From positions 92,841 to 156,840 of the forward strand of contig NZ_JACWFH010000005.1 of the NCBI RefSeq assembly GCF_019749255.1: a DNA stretch of 64,000 nt, read 5' to 3'. The stretch is from Mesobacillus maritimus (GTDB lineage Bacteria; Bacillota; Bacilli; Bacillales; Cytobacillaceae). Under the pieces are notes generated by a model that saw nothing but the letters and a program-made list of their open reading frames with translations, was not told where the DNA came from and made no database searches. The stretch's first letter is position 1. Each line of letters begins with the position of its first letter. Shown piece by piece: positions 17,611 through 25,537 of the stretch. A program made the position numbers and the translations under genes.

Positions 17611-18117
17611 TTAATAGAACAGTAAACTAAATGTACTAAAAATACCTACTCCTCTTGGAAAGGGTGTATTGAGTAATATTGGAAAAAGAACAACCGCACC
17701 AGCAGTAGCGAACAACCCAGTTAGAAGACCGCGTGTCCAATTCTTAATCCCAAAGATAAGGGACAAAACAAAAATAAAGACCACAGTATCAATAATGAAC
17801 CCTATATATTCCAACAAAAGGGTGTATCCAATCAGTGCACCTAATAAATAGAAAAACTTTTTAGGGTATACTAATTTTTCCTCTTCGTTTGCTAAATCTT
17901 CAGCCTCTTCGTTTGCTGTTTTTACCTGATTCCCCTTTTTTGAAAAAGTTTTTATGAATAATACAATTGACAATACCAGCATGATAATCATTAACCCAGC
18001 TGGCCATGAACCTGGTGCAATTAAATCGCCCGCTCGATTTTCGATTTGAAAGGACATCACCAGAAAAAACAGCGAAAAGGCTATCATGACAATAGATATA
18101 TATCGTTCTAGTAACAT
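17611..18117 (-). CDS. tctB: Tripartite tricarboxylate transporter, small membrane subunit
   Basis: A 168-residue protein with four predicted membrane segments and an acidic, Lys-containing cytoplasmic loop (KTANEEAEDLANEEEKL). This architecture is standard for TctB. GGAGG lies seven bases before ATG. A 10-bp stem-loop lies upstream, between it and tctC. Confidence 0.88.
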   Translation of the reverse strand: MLLERYISIVMIAFSLFFLVMSFQIENRAGDLIAPGSWPAGLMIIMLVLSIVLFIKTFSKKGNQVKTANEEAEDLANEEEKLVYPKKFFYLLGALIGYTLLLEYIGFIIDTVVFIFVLSLIFGIKNWTRGLLTGLFATAGAVVLFPILLNTPFPRGVGIFSTFSLLFY

Positions 18118-18145
18118 GTCTTTCCTCCACTCCTAATGGAATATA

Positions 18146-18169
18146 GAAAGGCAGGAAGACCTGCCTTTC
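18146..18169 (-). promoter_or_regulatory. Intercistronic stem-loop between tctC and tctB
   Basis: A perfect 10-bp stem GAAAGGCAGG / CCTGCCTTTC with a 4-base loop lies 13 bases after the tctC stop. There is no good T-run, so it may protect tctC mRNA or cause partial termination, raising receptor levels over permease. Confidence 0.65.
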
Positions 18170-18181
18170 CACTTACATTGC

Positions 18182-19177
18182 TTAGTTTGCTTCTAAAATC
18201 TTTTTATACGTTTCTATTAATTTTTCTAGTTCCGCATCGTACTCCTCAGAACCTAACCAGCCATCACGAAGGTGTAGGTAGCTTGCTTTTTCATATTCTT
18301 TATAATCAGGACGATCCTTCGCTTCTTCCAAAGCTTTTTCTAAAGCTTCTACAATTTCAGGTGGTGTATCCTTATGAACCATAAATCCTCGACCTTGTCC
18401 ATCAGTTACATCAATACCTAGGTCCGTTGAAATGGGAACATCTTCAAAGCCTTCCATCTTGGTATCCGTGAAGGCAATCAACATCTTAATAGAACCTTCT
18501 TGTAATTGGGCCACTGATGGTCCTGGCTCCTCTGCAATCACATCAATATGACCACCGAGTAATGCTGCTGTCATTTCTCCAGATCCATCAAAAGACACAT
18601 AGTTAAAATCTGTTCCGGTTGCCGCCTCAAACTGAGCCAGTACAAGCTCATCAAATCCTTTTGCACCCGTTCCACCGACTGAGATTTCGCCTGGTTTTTC
18701 CTTCGCTTGGGCAATAAGGTCATCGATATCTTTAAATTTGCCATCACTCTTTACTTGAAGTGTCATCGTATCATTTTGTACGCGGCCAATTGACTTAAAT
18801 ACGCTCATATCGTTTGGTTCTGCTCCAGATGCAATATTAACTGGATGATTGGAAGTCATAGACCAAATCGTATATCCATCCGCCGGCTTTCTTGCTACAT
18901 AATCAGCAGAAGGAATCCCAGCAGCACCTGGCATATTGACAACATTTATATTTACACCAAGAATATCCTGCAATTCCTTTGTAACGGCACGGGCGAAATT
19001 GTCACTACCTCCACCTGCTCCAAAACCAACGACTACTTCAATTTGTCTCTCAGGATAATTACTATCCTTTCCGCCTTCCCCTTCAGAAGAAGAACCCGTC
19101 TCGTTTGAGTTACACGCCGTTAGCAACATAGCAAATGCAAGTAGAAAAATTAGAAATGATAACCTTTTTATCCTCAT
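18182..19177 (-). CDS. tctC: Tripartite tricarboxylate transporter, substrate-binding lipoprotein
   Basis: A 331-residue receptor of the TctC/Bug family. It has a lipoprotein signal peptide with lipobox LTAC (Cys at about 22), a Ser/Gly/Glu linker, then the Bug start YPERQIEVVVGFGAGGGSDNFAR, GAAGIPSADYVA and GGTGAKGFDELVLAQ. Substrates of such receptors are di- or tricarboxylates and aromatic or branched acids; the actual one is not readable. It is first in the operon and lies behind a sigma-54 promoter at 19350-19366. Confidence 0.93.
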   Translation of the reverse strand: MRIKRLSFLIFLLAFAMLLTACNSNETGSSSEGEGGKDSNYPERQIEVVVGFGAGGGSDNFARAVTKELQDILGVNINVVNMPGAAGIPSADYVARKPADGYTIWSMTSNHPVNIASGAEPNDMSVFKSIGRVQNDTMTLQVKSDGKFKDIDDLIAQAKEKPGEISVGGTGAKGFDELVLAQFEAATGTDFNYVSFDGSGEMTAALLGGHIDVIAEEPGPSVAQLQEGSIKMLIAFTDTKMEGFEDVPISTDLGIDVTDGQGRGFMVHKDTPPEIVEALEKALEEAKDRPDYKEYEKASYLHLRDGWLGSEEYDAELEKLIETYKKILEAN

Positions 19178-19349
19178 AATTTACCCCCATTTTTATTAAT
19201 CTCTTCACTTACGTTTCCTTTCACGATTACCAGAGATTACTCTTTTTACAATTAGAGAAAGCGGTGTCATTTTCACCTATTAAAATCGTTTAGGTCACCT
19301 CCACAAGGATCTCTTTTTTAAATTTTGATAATTTTCTAATTATTAAGTA

Positions 19350-19366
19350 TGCAATTATTGTGCCAA
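19350..19366 (-). promoter_or_regulatory. Sigma-54 promoter of tctCBA
   Basis: Minus strand TTGGCACAATAATTGCA matches the consensus TTGGCAC-N5-TTGCA exactly, with GG and GC spaced by 10 bases. The leader to tctC is about 160 nt. Confidence 0.88.
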
Positions 19367-19449
19367 CCGTAAAAACCTTCAATTATGGATACATACACGA
19401 GATCGTTATTATTTTTGTTCCAATGTGAATCAGACAACATTCTGATGCT

Positions 19450-19466
19450 TGTTTCAAAAAGAAACA
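19450..19466. promoter_or_regulatory. Upstream activator site for the sigma-54 regulator
   Basis: Perfect inverted repeat TGTTTC-N5-GAAACA, 84 bp upstream of the tctC sigma-54 promoter. The same repeat occurs at 29563-29579 before the second sigma-54 promoter. Confidence 0.65.
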
Positions 19467-19481
19467 ACCTATCTTTTGAAA

Positions 19482-20276
19482 CTATGAAAATTTAAAGTTT
19501 GGCTTTCTTTTATCGAGAAATGCATTAACCCCTTCACGATAATCTTCTGAAACAAACGATTCTAAAACAAGTTCAGCTATCTCTTCAGAATCTGATACAT
19601 CGCCATTAAGAACCCGATTTATAATGGTTTTAGAACCTCTAACAGACATTTGCGCATTTCTACAGATAAGGTGGGCAAATTCGTATGTTTGTTTTACTAG
19701 TTCTGATTTTTCTATGATTCGATTAATCAGCCCCATTTGAAGCGCTTCTTCAGCATCGATGATTCTCCCTGTAAATAAGATATCCTTTGCGTTTGATGGC
19801 CCAACTAAATCGACGAGATTTTTTGTACCTGGTGTATTGTAAATTAACCCTAATTTTGCCGGAGTGATTCCAAAACGACCAGATTCGTCTGAGAAACGAA
19901 AATCACAAGCAACAGATATTTCACATCCCCCACCTACACAAAATCCAGAAATCATGGCGATACTTGGTTTAGCACTTTTCGCAATTTTTTCTTCGAGAAT
20001 CATGGTTGCATCGTTGTATTTTTCTGCACCCTCTGCTGTGTAACGGACTGTTTTAAACTCACCAATATCCGCACCTGCCGAAAATGCAACTTCGGTTGTA
20101 CTACGAAAAACCATAACCTTTACATCCTTATTATCATTACATTGGTCTACTAATTGAGCTAGGTCTATCCACATATCATAGGTCAATGCATTTCTTTTTT
20201 CTGGACGGTTAATGTAGATGGTCCCAACACCATTTTCCACCTGCAAATATACTTTCTTTTGATCCGTTTTACTCAC
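19482..20276 (-). CDS. Enoyl-CoA hydratase/isomerase family protein
   Basis: A crotonase-fold protein of 264 residues. The oxyanion-hole elements FSAGADIGEF (about 66-75) and ISGFCVGGGCEISVACDFRF (about 110-129) are intact; the catalytic Glu positions are partly altered (GITPAKLGLIY), so the exact reaction (hydratase, isomerase or lyase) is open. The start is GTG with GGGAGG upstream. It follows the CoA-transferase by 20 bp and is the second gene of the GntR-controlled operon. Confidence 0.88.
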   Translation of the reverse strand: MSKTDQKKVYLQVENGVGTIYINRPEKRNALTYDMWIDLAQLVDQCNDNKDVKVMVFRSTTEVAFSAGADIGEFKTVRYTAEGAEKYNDATMILEEKIAKSAKPSIAMISGFCVGGGCEISVACDFRFSDESGRFGITPAKLGLIYNTPGTKNLVDLVGPSNAKDILFTGRIIDAEEALQMGLINRIIEKSELVKQTYEFAHLICRNAQMSVRGSKTIINRVLNGDVSDSEEIAELVLESFVSEDYREGVNAFLDKRKPNFKFS

Positions 20277-20296
20277 GAGGTCCAGCCTCCCACATT

Positions 20297-21508
20297 TTAT
20301 TTTTGAACGGTTTGCGAGTATTGTTTTACTACCCCTTGTTCGATTAGCCTTTGGATTTGTTCTGAAGAGTACCCTAACCCTTGAAGCACGGTTTCACTGT
20401 GTTGTCCAAGGAGCGGTGCCGGAGTGTGTATCTCCACTTCTGTTTCTGAAAATTTTGTAGGGGAACCAATTACCTTCATTCTCCCGATAACAGGGTGTTC
20501 TAACTCTTTAATCATGTCCCTTGCTAGATAATGTTCATTATTTAGCGCTTCCCCAAAGTTATTGATTGGGCCAGCGGGAACCCCTGCCTGTTCGCATTTC
20601 TCAATCCAGTAAGAAGTATCTTTCTGCATGGTAATTTCCTCAATTTCACGCTCTAATTCTTCAACATGGTCATGACGTAGGGAATTGGATAAATATCGCT
20701 CATCTTTCACCCATTCAGGCTTTCCGAGCACATGATTACATAGCTTCTCCCAAGTACGCTGGTTTGCACACCCAATCATCATATAAGAATCCTTCGCTTT
20801 AATTGCTTGATATGGTGCGGAAACACGGTGTCGATGACCTGTAGGTTGCGGGATTGTTTGATTGGAAAAATACGCTGCCGCTTCCCATGTGAACCATGGT
20901 AAACCTGTTTCAGCTAATGAAATATCAACCATTTGGCCTTTTCCAGTTTTCAATTTATGGATATAGGCAGCCAAAATCGTATAAACGGCAGTGATTCCTG
21001 CACCAATATCATAAACGGCAATTCCCGACTTCAAAGGGCGCCCCCCTGGCTCCCCCGTCATACTCATTAGTCCTGTCAAGCCTTGGGCAACGAGGTCAAA
21101 ACCACCTTTGTGAGAGTATGGTCCAGTTTGACCATAACCAGAGATAGAACAATAGATAATCCCACTATTTAGTTCTTTTACCCTTTCATAATCAATTCCT
21201 AAGGATTTCGTTACCCCTGGTCGATAGTTTTCAACAAAGACATCCGCTTCTTTTATCAACTCATAAAAAACTTCTTTTCCTTCTTCCGATTTTAGGTCCA
21301 GGGCAATACTTTTCTTATTACGATTGATTTGGTAAAAACAAGTTGATTCTCCATTGACAAATGGCCCCATCTGACGGGAATCATCTCCACCTTGGATTTT
21401 TTCAATTTTTGTCACCTCAGCTCCCAAATCTGCAAGAACCATCGTACAATATGGACCTGCCATGATTTGAGATGCATCCAATATTTTTGCTCCTCTTAGA
21501 GGACCCAA
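20297..21508 (-). CDS. Class III (CaiB/BaiF) CoA-transferase
   Basis: This enzyme moves CoA between carboxylic acids. Its 403 residues fit the family. Features: LRGAKILDASQIMAGPYCTMVLADLGAEVTKIE near the start, the KKSIALDLKSEEGK segment, the catalytic Asp in the VFVENYRPG...YCSISGYGQTGPYSHKGGFDLVAQGLTGLM region, and the PAGPINNFGEAL segment. The start is TTG with GGAGG eight bases upstream. The promoter has TTGTAT, a 17-bp spacer and TATATA, and its spacer contains the GntR operator. Substrates are unknown; the nearby transporter suggests an imported dicarboxylate. Confidence 0.9.
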   Translation of the reverse strand: MGPLRGAKILDASQIMAGPYCTMVLADLGAEVTKIEKIQGGDDSRQMGPFVNGESTCFYQINRNKKSIALDLKSEEGKEVFYELIKEADVFVENYRPGVTKSLGIDYERVKELNSGIIYCSISGYGQTGPYSHKGGFDLVAQGLTGLMSMTGEPGGRPLKSGIAVYDIGAGITAVYTILAAYIHKLKTGKGQMVDISLAETGLPWFTWEAAAYFSNQTIPQPTGHRHRVSAPYQAIKAKDSYMMIGCANQRTWEKLCNHVLGKPEWVKDERYLSNSLRHDHVEELEREIEEITMQKDTSYWIEKCEQAGVPAGPINNFGEALNNEHYLARDMIKELEHPVIGRMKVIGSPTKFSETEVEIHTPAPLLGQHSETVLQGLGYSSEQIQRLIEQGVVKQYSQTVQK

Positions 21509-21565
21509 TAAAAAAACCTCCTTCTTTCTTTCTCATTTTATATTTTTATCCTTCATTGCTTCACC

Positions 21566-21594
21566 TATATATGTATACTGTATACAGGATACAA
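21566..21594 (-). promoter_or_regulatory. Promoter of the CoA-transferase operon with GntR operator
   Basis: Minus strand TTGTAT (21589-21594), 17-bp spacer, TATATA (21566-21571). The perfect palindrome TGTATAC-T-GTATACA (21572-21586) fills the spacer, which implies repression by promoter occlusion. Confidence 0.8.
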
Positions 21595-21662
21595 CTTCAT
21601 TGTAATGGGCATATTTTTGAAAGTCAATTGAATTTTCTAAAAATTAAATTTATTGTTCTGGT

Positions 21663-21702
21663 ACAAAAAAAAAGCAAACATCTCACAAGGAAATGTTTGC
21701 TC
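21663..21702 (-). terminator. Terminator of the GntR gene
   Basis: AGCAAACAT and ATGTTTGCT form a stem, followed on the minus strand by nine T. It separates the regulator from the CoA-transferase operon. Confidence 0.85.
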
Positions 21703-21705
21703 TCT

Positions 21706-22347
21706 CTATAAATCTTCTAGACCTCTTTTTTGATCATTATGCATATGAGTTTCGACTTTTTGGATTGATTTTTCTATATCCCTTGCCTTCAGGGCTTCTA
21801 GTATCTCTTTATGCTCCTCGTAGATCTCGAGGTTATTCTTTGCTTTTTTATTAATATTCGCGCGATAAATTAACAATAATGAGCGCACATAATTTAATAA
21901 TTGAATCATTCTTGGATTTGGACAATAATACATAAGTAATTCGTGAAATTGGGTATTTAGTTCGAGGATTTTGAATGGGTCTCCCTCTTGTATTGCTATT
22001 CTCGACTCATTCAGCACAGCTTCTAATTTAGGAAAGTCTTCTTCAGGAATTAAGGTGACAACGGATTTAATCACTTCTTTTTCTAATACAATTCGGGTTT
22101 GATAGAGATGAAGAAAATCATTTTTATTGATTTCAACAATTCTCATCGTTGAATGCTCTTGGATGATTAACCCTTCTGATTGAAGCTGGCGTAAAGCTTC
22201 CCTCAGCGGTGTTCTACTAATCTTATACTGGTCAGCCAGCTTTGACATAATTACTTTTTCACCTGGTTGAAGTTTCCCAGTTATAATAAGTTTCTTTAAT
22301 TCCTTATATGCTTGTTGATATAAAGGTTCAGGAATAGTTAAACCCAA
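21706..22347 (-). CDS. GntR-family (FadR subfamily) regulator
   Basis: A 213-residue regulator with a winged-helix N-terminus (LYQQAYKELKKLIITGKLQPGEKVIMSKLADQYKISRTPLREALRQLQSEGLI, about 10-63) and an all-helical FCD ligand domain after it, with metal-site candidates such as the His in FHELLMYY. The start is TTG with GAGGG upstream. A perfect 15-bp palindrome overlaps its own promoter, and another one the CoA-transferase promoter, so it likely represses itself and that operon until an acid or acyl-CoA inducer binds. Confidence 0.9.
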   Translation of the reverse strand: MGLTIPEPLYQQAYKELKKLIITGKLQPGEKVIMSKLADQYKISRTPLREALRQLQSEGLIIQEHSTMRIVEINKNDFLHLYQTRIVLEKEVIKSVVTLIPEEDFPKLEAVLNESRIAIQEGDPFKILELNTQFHELLMYYCPNPRMIQLLNYVRSLLLIYRANINKKAKNNLEIYEEHKEILEALKARDIEKSIQKVETHMHNDQKRGLEDL

Positions 22348-22387
22348 TTCAATCCCTCGCTTCTCTCTAAACTAATAAAATTTTTCT

Positions 22388-22408
22388 AGTATATGTATAC
22401 AGTATACA
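22388..22408 (-). promoter_or_regulatory. GntR operator and -10 of its own gene
   Basis: Perfect palindrome TGTATAC-A-GTATACA (22394-22408) directly abuts a minus-strand -10, TATACT (22388-22393). The geometry is the same as at 21572-21586. Confidence 0.75.
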
Positions 22409-22470
22409 ATAAAATCATAGATTCCTTTAGTCTAATTGTCAAACTTTTTAATTAATATAGTTTTGTTTAC

Positions 22471-22640
22471 CTTGACTATGGATTTCCGCTCCAGGCACGA
22501 GCGGAACGAGGGCGGTCTGGTAAGTTTGGGCAGCGACCGTGCCTATGGGTCTCCCCTGTCCCATACTCCCATAGAAGTCTTCGTACATTCCGCTCCATCC
22601 AACGTGTCAGATAGCGCGATGTGCTTTAACACAACCCAAA
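22471..22640. repeat. Degenerate copy of a Bacillaceae intergenic repeat
   Basis: The segment opens with GATTTCCGCTCCAGGCAC and contains GGGTCTCCC-TGTCCC, ACTCCC-x-AGAAGTCTTCG and TTCCGCTCCATCCAAC. These words, in this order, recur in a dispersed, structured intergenic element of many Bacillus-group genomes (recalled, not searched). Internal stems include TTCCGCTC/GAGCGGAA (22484-22506) and CTATGGG/CCCATAG (22543-22574). Short open frames here are artefacts. The whole 22348-22699 gap holds only the operator, this repeat and the glcF terminator. Confidence 0.6.
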
Positions 22641-22644
22641 CTAA

Positions 22645-22676
22645 TAGAAATAACCCAAGGATTCCTCCTTGGGCAC
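22645..22676 (-). terminator. Terminator of glcF
   Basis: CCCAAGGA (22654-22661) pairs with TCCTTGGG (22666-22673), followed on the minus strand by TTATTTCT. Confidence 0.7.
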
Positions 22677-22699
22677 GTTTATTTGATATCAACACAGAT

Positions 22700-24076
22700 T
22701 CAAGATGGTGTCTTTGCTTCTGCTCTTTCAATTGATTCTACTAAATAATCAACTACATGTTTTGTTTCTATGACACTATCCATTCCTTCTCGATGAACGC
22801 CTAACTTCATTTGTAGAAAGCAGCCGGGATTAGCGGTAATTAGTACAGCTGAGTCAGTTTCTTTTACTTTCTCCATTTTTTTATCCAAGATTTCATTCGC
22901 TAACTCAGGCTGTAACATGTTATAAATCCCTGCTGATCCGCAGCAATACTTTTTCTCTGGTAGGTCTACATATTCAGCATTAGGAACCTTTTTTACTAGT
23001 TTTGCAGGAGCATCCTTAACCTTCATCACATACTGCAAATGGCAAGAAGGTTGATAGGTGACCCGCTCTCCACGCCCAGCCAATTCTGGTAGCTCCCCTT
23101 TTTCCACAACAATTTCACTGATGTCACGAATCTTTTCGGAAAACTTTTTAGCTCGCGCTAGCCAAGATGGATTATCACGGAAAAATTCTTCGTATTCAAC
23201 TAAGGCTGCTCCACAACCCCCAGCATTGGTAATAATGTAATCAACATTTGCATTCTCAAATGCAGCAATATTTGCCTTTGCCAATTCAATCGCCTTGTCT
23301 GTTTTCCCACTATGATGGTGCAAGGCTCCACAGCACACCTGTGTTTGGGGAGTGACGACATCAAAACCTGCTTTAGATAACAGTTTTATTGAATTATCAT
23401 TTGTCTCTCGAAACATTACGTCCATAATGCAGCCTTGGAAAAATGCGACTCGTCCTCGCGTTTCCTTTGTATCGTTTGCTCTTGGTGTAAATTCAGGGTG
23501 ATGTTTTCGCTTCGAAGGTGGTAAAATCTCTGGCATTATCCTTTCCATTTGTTGCATTTGCTCAGGGAAAAACTTCATAATGCCAACCGCTCTTGTTACC
23601 TTTTGAAGACCACTTTTTTGATACATCCATAACAAATTCCCTACTTTATTAAGATTCTTTTGATCTCCTAATACCTTATCAAAGAAAAAGTCTTTTACAT
23701 TGCGTACCGGTTTTGCTGTTCTCTTAATATCGTTCTGACTTGTATCAATTTTCACGCTCCGCTCATGGAATGAATTCATTTCCGTGGCTGCGGCGATTTG
23801 TTCTTTTGCGACCATCACAATATCTGGAACCTGGACATCCATTGGACAGGCATCTACACATGCAGAACAAAGAAGACAACGGTCCAATTGCTCCTTAATT
23901 TCTTGGTTTACAGGAATTTCTCCTTCCAGTACACTACGTGCCAATAATACTCTGCCTCTTGGACCATCAGCTTCACGTCCCGTAATGTTCAAGGTTGGAC
24001 ATACGCCGCGACAAGCACCACAACGTACGCAAGTATACATTGACTCTTCAGGCGTTAGTACTTTCAAGTTTTTCAC
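22700..24076 (-). CDS. glcF: Glycolate oxidase iron-sulfur subunit
   Basis: GlcF passes electrons from the FAD subunit of glycolate (or D-lactate-type) oxidase. Two ferredoxin-type motifs, CVRCGACRGVCP (16-27) and CLLCSACVDACP (67-78), bind 4Fe-4S clusters. The CCG domains follow (QVCCGALHHHSG and KYCCGSAG). At 458 residues it is a little longer than E. coli GlcF. It lies 12 bp after glcD and is the last gene of the operon led by the aminotransferase. Confidence 0.92.
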   Translation of the reverse strand: MKNLKVLTPEESMYTCVRCGACRGVCPTLNITGREADGPRGRVLLARSVLEGEIPVNQEIKEQLDRCLLCSACVDACPMDVQVPDIVMVAKEQIAAATEMNSFHERSVKIDTSQNDIKRTAKPVRNVKDFFFDKVLGDQKNLNKVGNLLWMYQKSGLQKVTRAVGIMKFFPEQMQQMERIMPEILPPSKRKHHPEFTPRANDTKETRGRVAFFQGCIMDVMFRETNDNSIKLLSKAGFDVVTPQTQVCCGALHHHSGKTDKAIELAKANIAAFENANVDYIITNAGGCGAALVEYEEFFRDNPSWLARAKKFSEKIRDISEIVVEKGELPELAGRGERVTYQPSCHLQYVMKVKDAPAKLVKKVPNAEYVDLPEKKYCCGSAGIYNMLQPELANEILDKKMEKVKETDSAVLITANPGCFLQMKLGVHREGMDSVIETKHVVDYLVESIERAEAKTPS

Positions 24077-24088
24077 CTCGCTTTCTAT

Positions 24089-25525
24089 CTAGTTAGGGAG
24101 TGCCATTTTCCCAGGATTTAATATATTGTTCGGATCAAGGGTTCTTTTGATAGCGCGCATAATGTCCATCGCCGGACCATGCTCCACATCCATATACTTC
24201 GCGCGAACGATGCCTACTCCATGTTCTGCCGTGGTAGTGCCCTCCATTTTAATGGCAAGATCGTGGATATCATCAATCATTTTTTGAACGTTTTCCATTT
24301 CGACTTCGTTATTGCTATTCACAACTGGACCGGTATGCAGATTTCCATCTCCTACATGCCCATAAATCCCACAGACAATCCCATAACGATCAGCGATATT
24401 ATGAATTTCACGCAAGGTTTCTGGAAGTCTGGAAATCGGAACACAAATATCTTCACCCCCGTATACACGGAAGCCTCCTGGCTTTAACAAACCTACTGCA
24501 GCACCGACAAGCTTCCTTGCCTGCCACAGCTTTTCACATTCTTCTGGTTCATCACTAAATTTAATGTAACTCGCATAGGTTTCAACAACCTTTTTTAAAC
24601 GGGCTACTTGCGACGTTACTTCCTCCTTGGCCCCATCCACTTCGAATACAAGGATTGCTTCATTATCAACCGGTAAATTTAGTTCTGGTTTCATCATATT
24701 GACAGCTTTTGTACAATTAAAATCCATGATTTCAATCGCAGATGGCTGTAATCCGGAAGAAAACACTGCATTTACAGCTGCTCCAGCATCCTCCAATTGC
24801 TTAAAAGAACAAAGAATAATGCCTCTTGTTACCGGAAGTGGTAACAGTTTCAAGCGCAGACGTGTCACAATCCCCAATGTACCTTCAGAACCAATCATTA
24901 AATGAGCTAAATCATAACCTGAAACAGATTTTAATGCTTTTGATTTTGCTCCCCCGGTTACGATGATATCACCCGTTGGAAGAACCACTTCCATTCCAAG
25001 GACATAATGCCTTGTTACGCCATATTTTACCGCTCTTAACCCACTTGAGTTATTTGAAACCATTCCACCAACCGTACACATATTTGCACTTCCTGGATCT
25101 GGTGGGAAGCGCAATCCATAGGGCTTCAACGCCTCATTCAAATCATTTTGTACGACTCCTGGCTCAATAATGACCTGCATATTACGATGATCGATATCTA
25201 AAATTCGATTCATTTTAGAAAGATCAATTACAATTCCACCCTTAGTTGAAACTGCACCACCTGTTTGACCAGTGGCAGCCCCTCTTGGATAAATAGGAAC
25301 GTTATGCTCATTTGCTAACTTCACACACTGGCTTACTTCTTCAGTTGATAGAGCAATGACTGCCACCTCTGGTTTTCTAGGGTTCAGTTGTGTTTCAAAT
25401 GAAGCATCATAAGAATACGTAATCATATCTGTGTTCCTAGTTAATACACGTTCCTCACCAAAAATCTCCTCTAGCTTAGAGATGATTTTTTTATCTAAAG
25501 GAGGTCGTGCCATAGTCTCCGTCAT
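24089..25525 (-). CDS. glcD: Glycolate oxidase FAD subunit
   Basis: A 478-residue FAD-linked oxidase of the vanillyl-alcohol-oxidase fold. FAD-binding features are PIYPRGAATGQTGGAVSTKGGIVIDLS and PPDPGSANMCTVGGMVSNNSSGLRAVKYG; the C-terminal cap ends with TTTAEHGVGIVRAKYM. These fit GlcD, which oxidises glycolate to glyoxylate; related enzymes use D-lactate, D-2-hydroxyglutarate or other 2-hydroxy acids. It lies just downstream of its probable activator gene. Confidence 0.92.
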   Translation of the reverse strand: MTETMARPPLDKKIISKLEEIFGEERVLTRNTDMITYSYDASFETQLNPRKPEVAVIALSTEEVSQCVKLANEHNVPIYPRGAATGQTGGAVSTKGGIVIDLSKMNRILDIDHRNMQVIIEPGVVQNDLNEALKPYGLRFPPDPGSANMCTVGGMVSNNSSGLRAVKYGVTRHYVLGMEVVLPTGDIIVTGGAKSKALKSVSGYDLAHLMIGSEGTLGIVTRLRLKLLPLPVTRGIILCSFKQLEDAGAAVNAVFSSGLQPSAIEIMDFNCTKAVNMMKPELNLPVDNEAILVFEVDGAKEEVTSQVARLKKVVETYASYIKFSDEPEECEKLWQARKLVGAAVGLLKPGGFRVYGGEDICVPISRLPETLREIHNIADRYGIVCGIYGHVGDGNLHTGPVVNSNNEVEMENVQKMIDDIHDLAIKMEGTTTAEHGVGIVRAKYMDVEHGPAMDIMRAIKRTLDPNNILNPGKMALPN

Positions 25526-25537
25526 AAATATTCTCCT

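Noticed and set aside
19450..19480. GTTTCAAAA...TTTTGAAAC as a terminator of the enoyl-CoA hydratase gene
   Set aside because: The stem is A/T-rich and lacks a T-run. Part of it coincides with the TGTTTC-N5-GAAACA repeat, which is better explained as an activator site because it recurs at the other sigma-54 promoter.
22436..22735. Open frames on both strands in the glcF-GntR gap
   Set aside because: They arise from the dispersed repeat and run into glcF; there is no ribosome site or protein-like composition.
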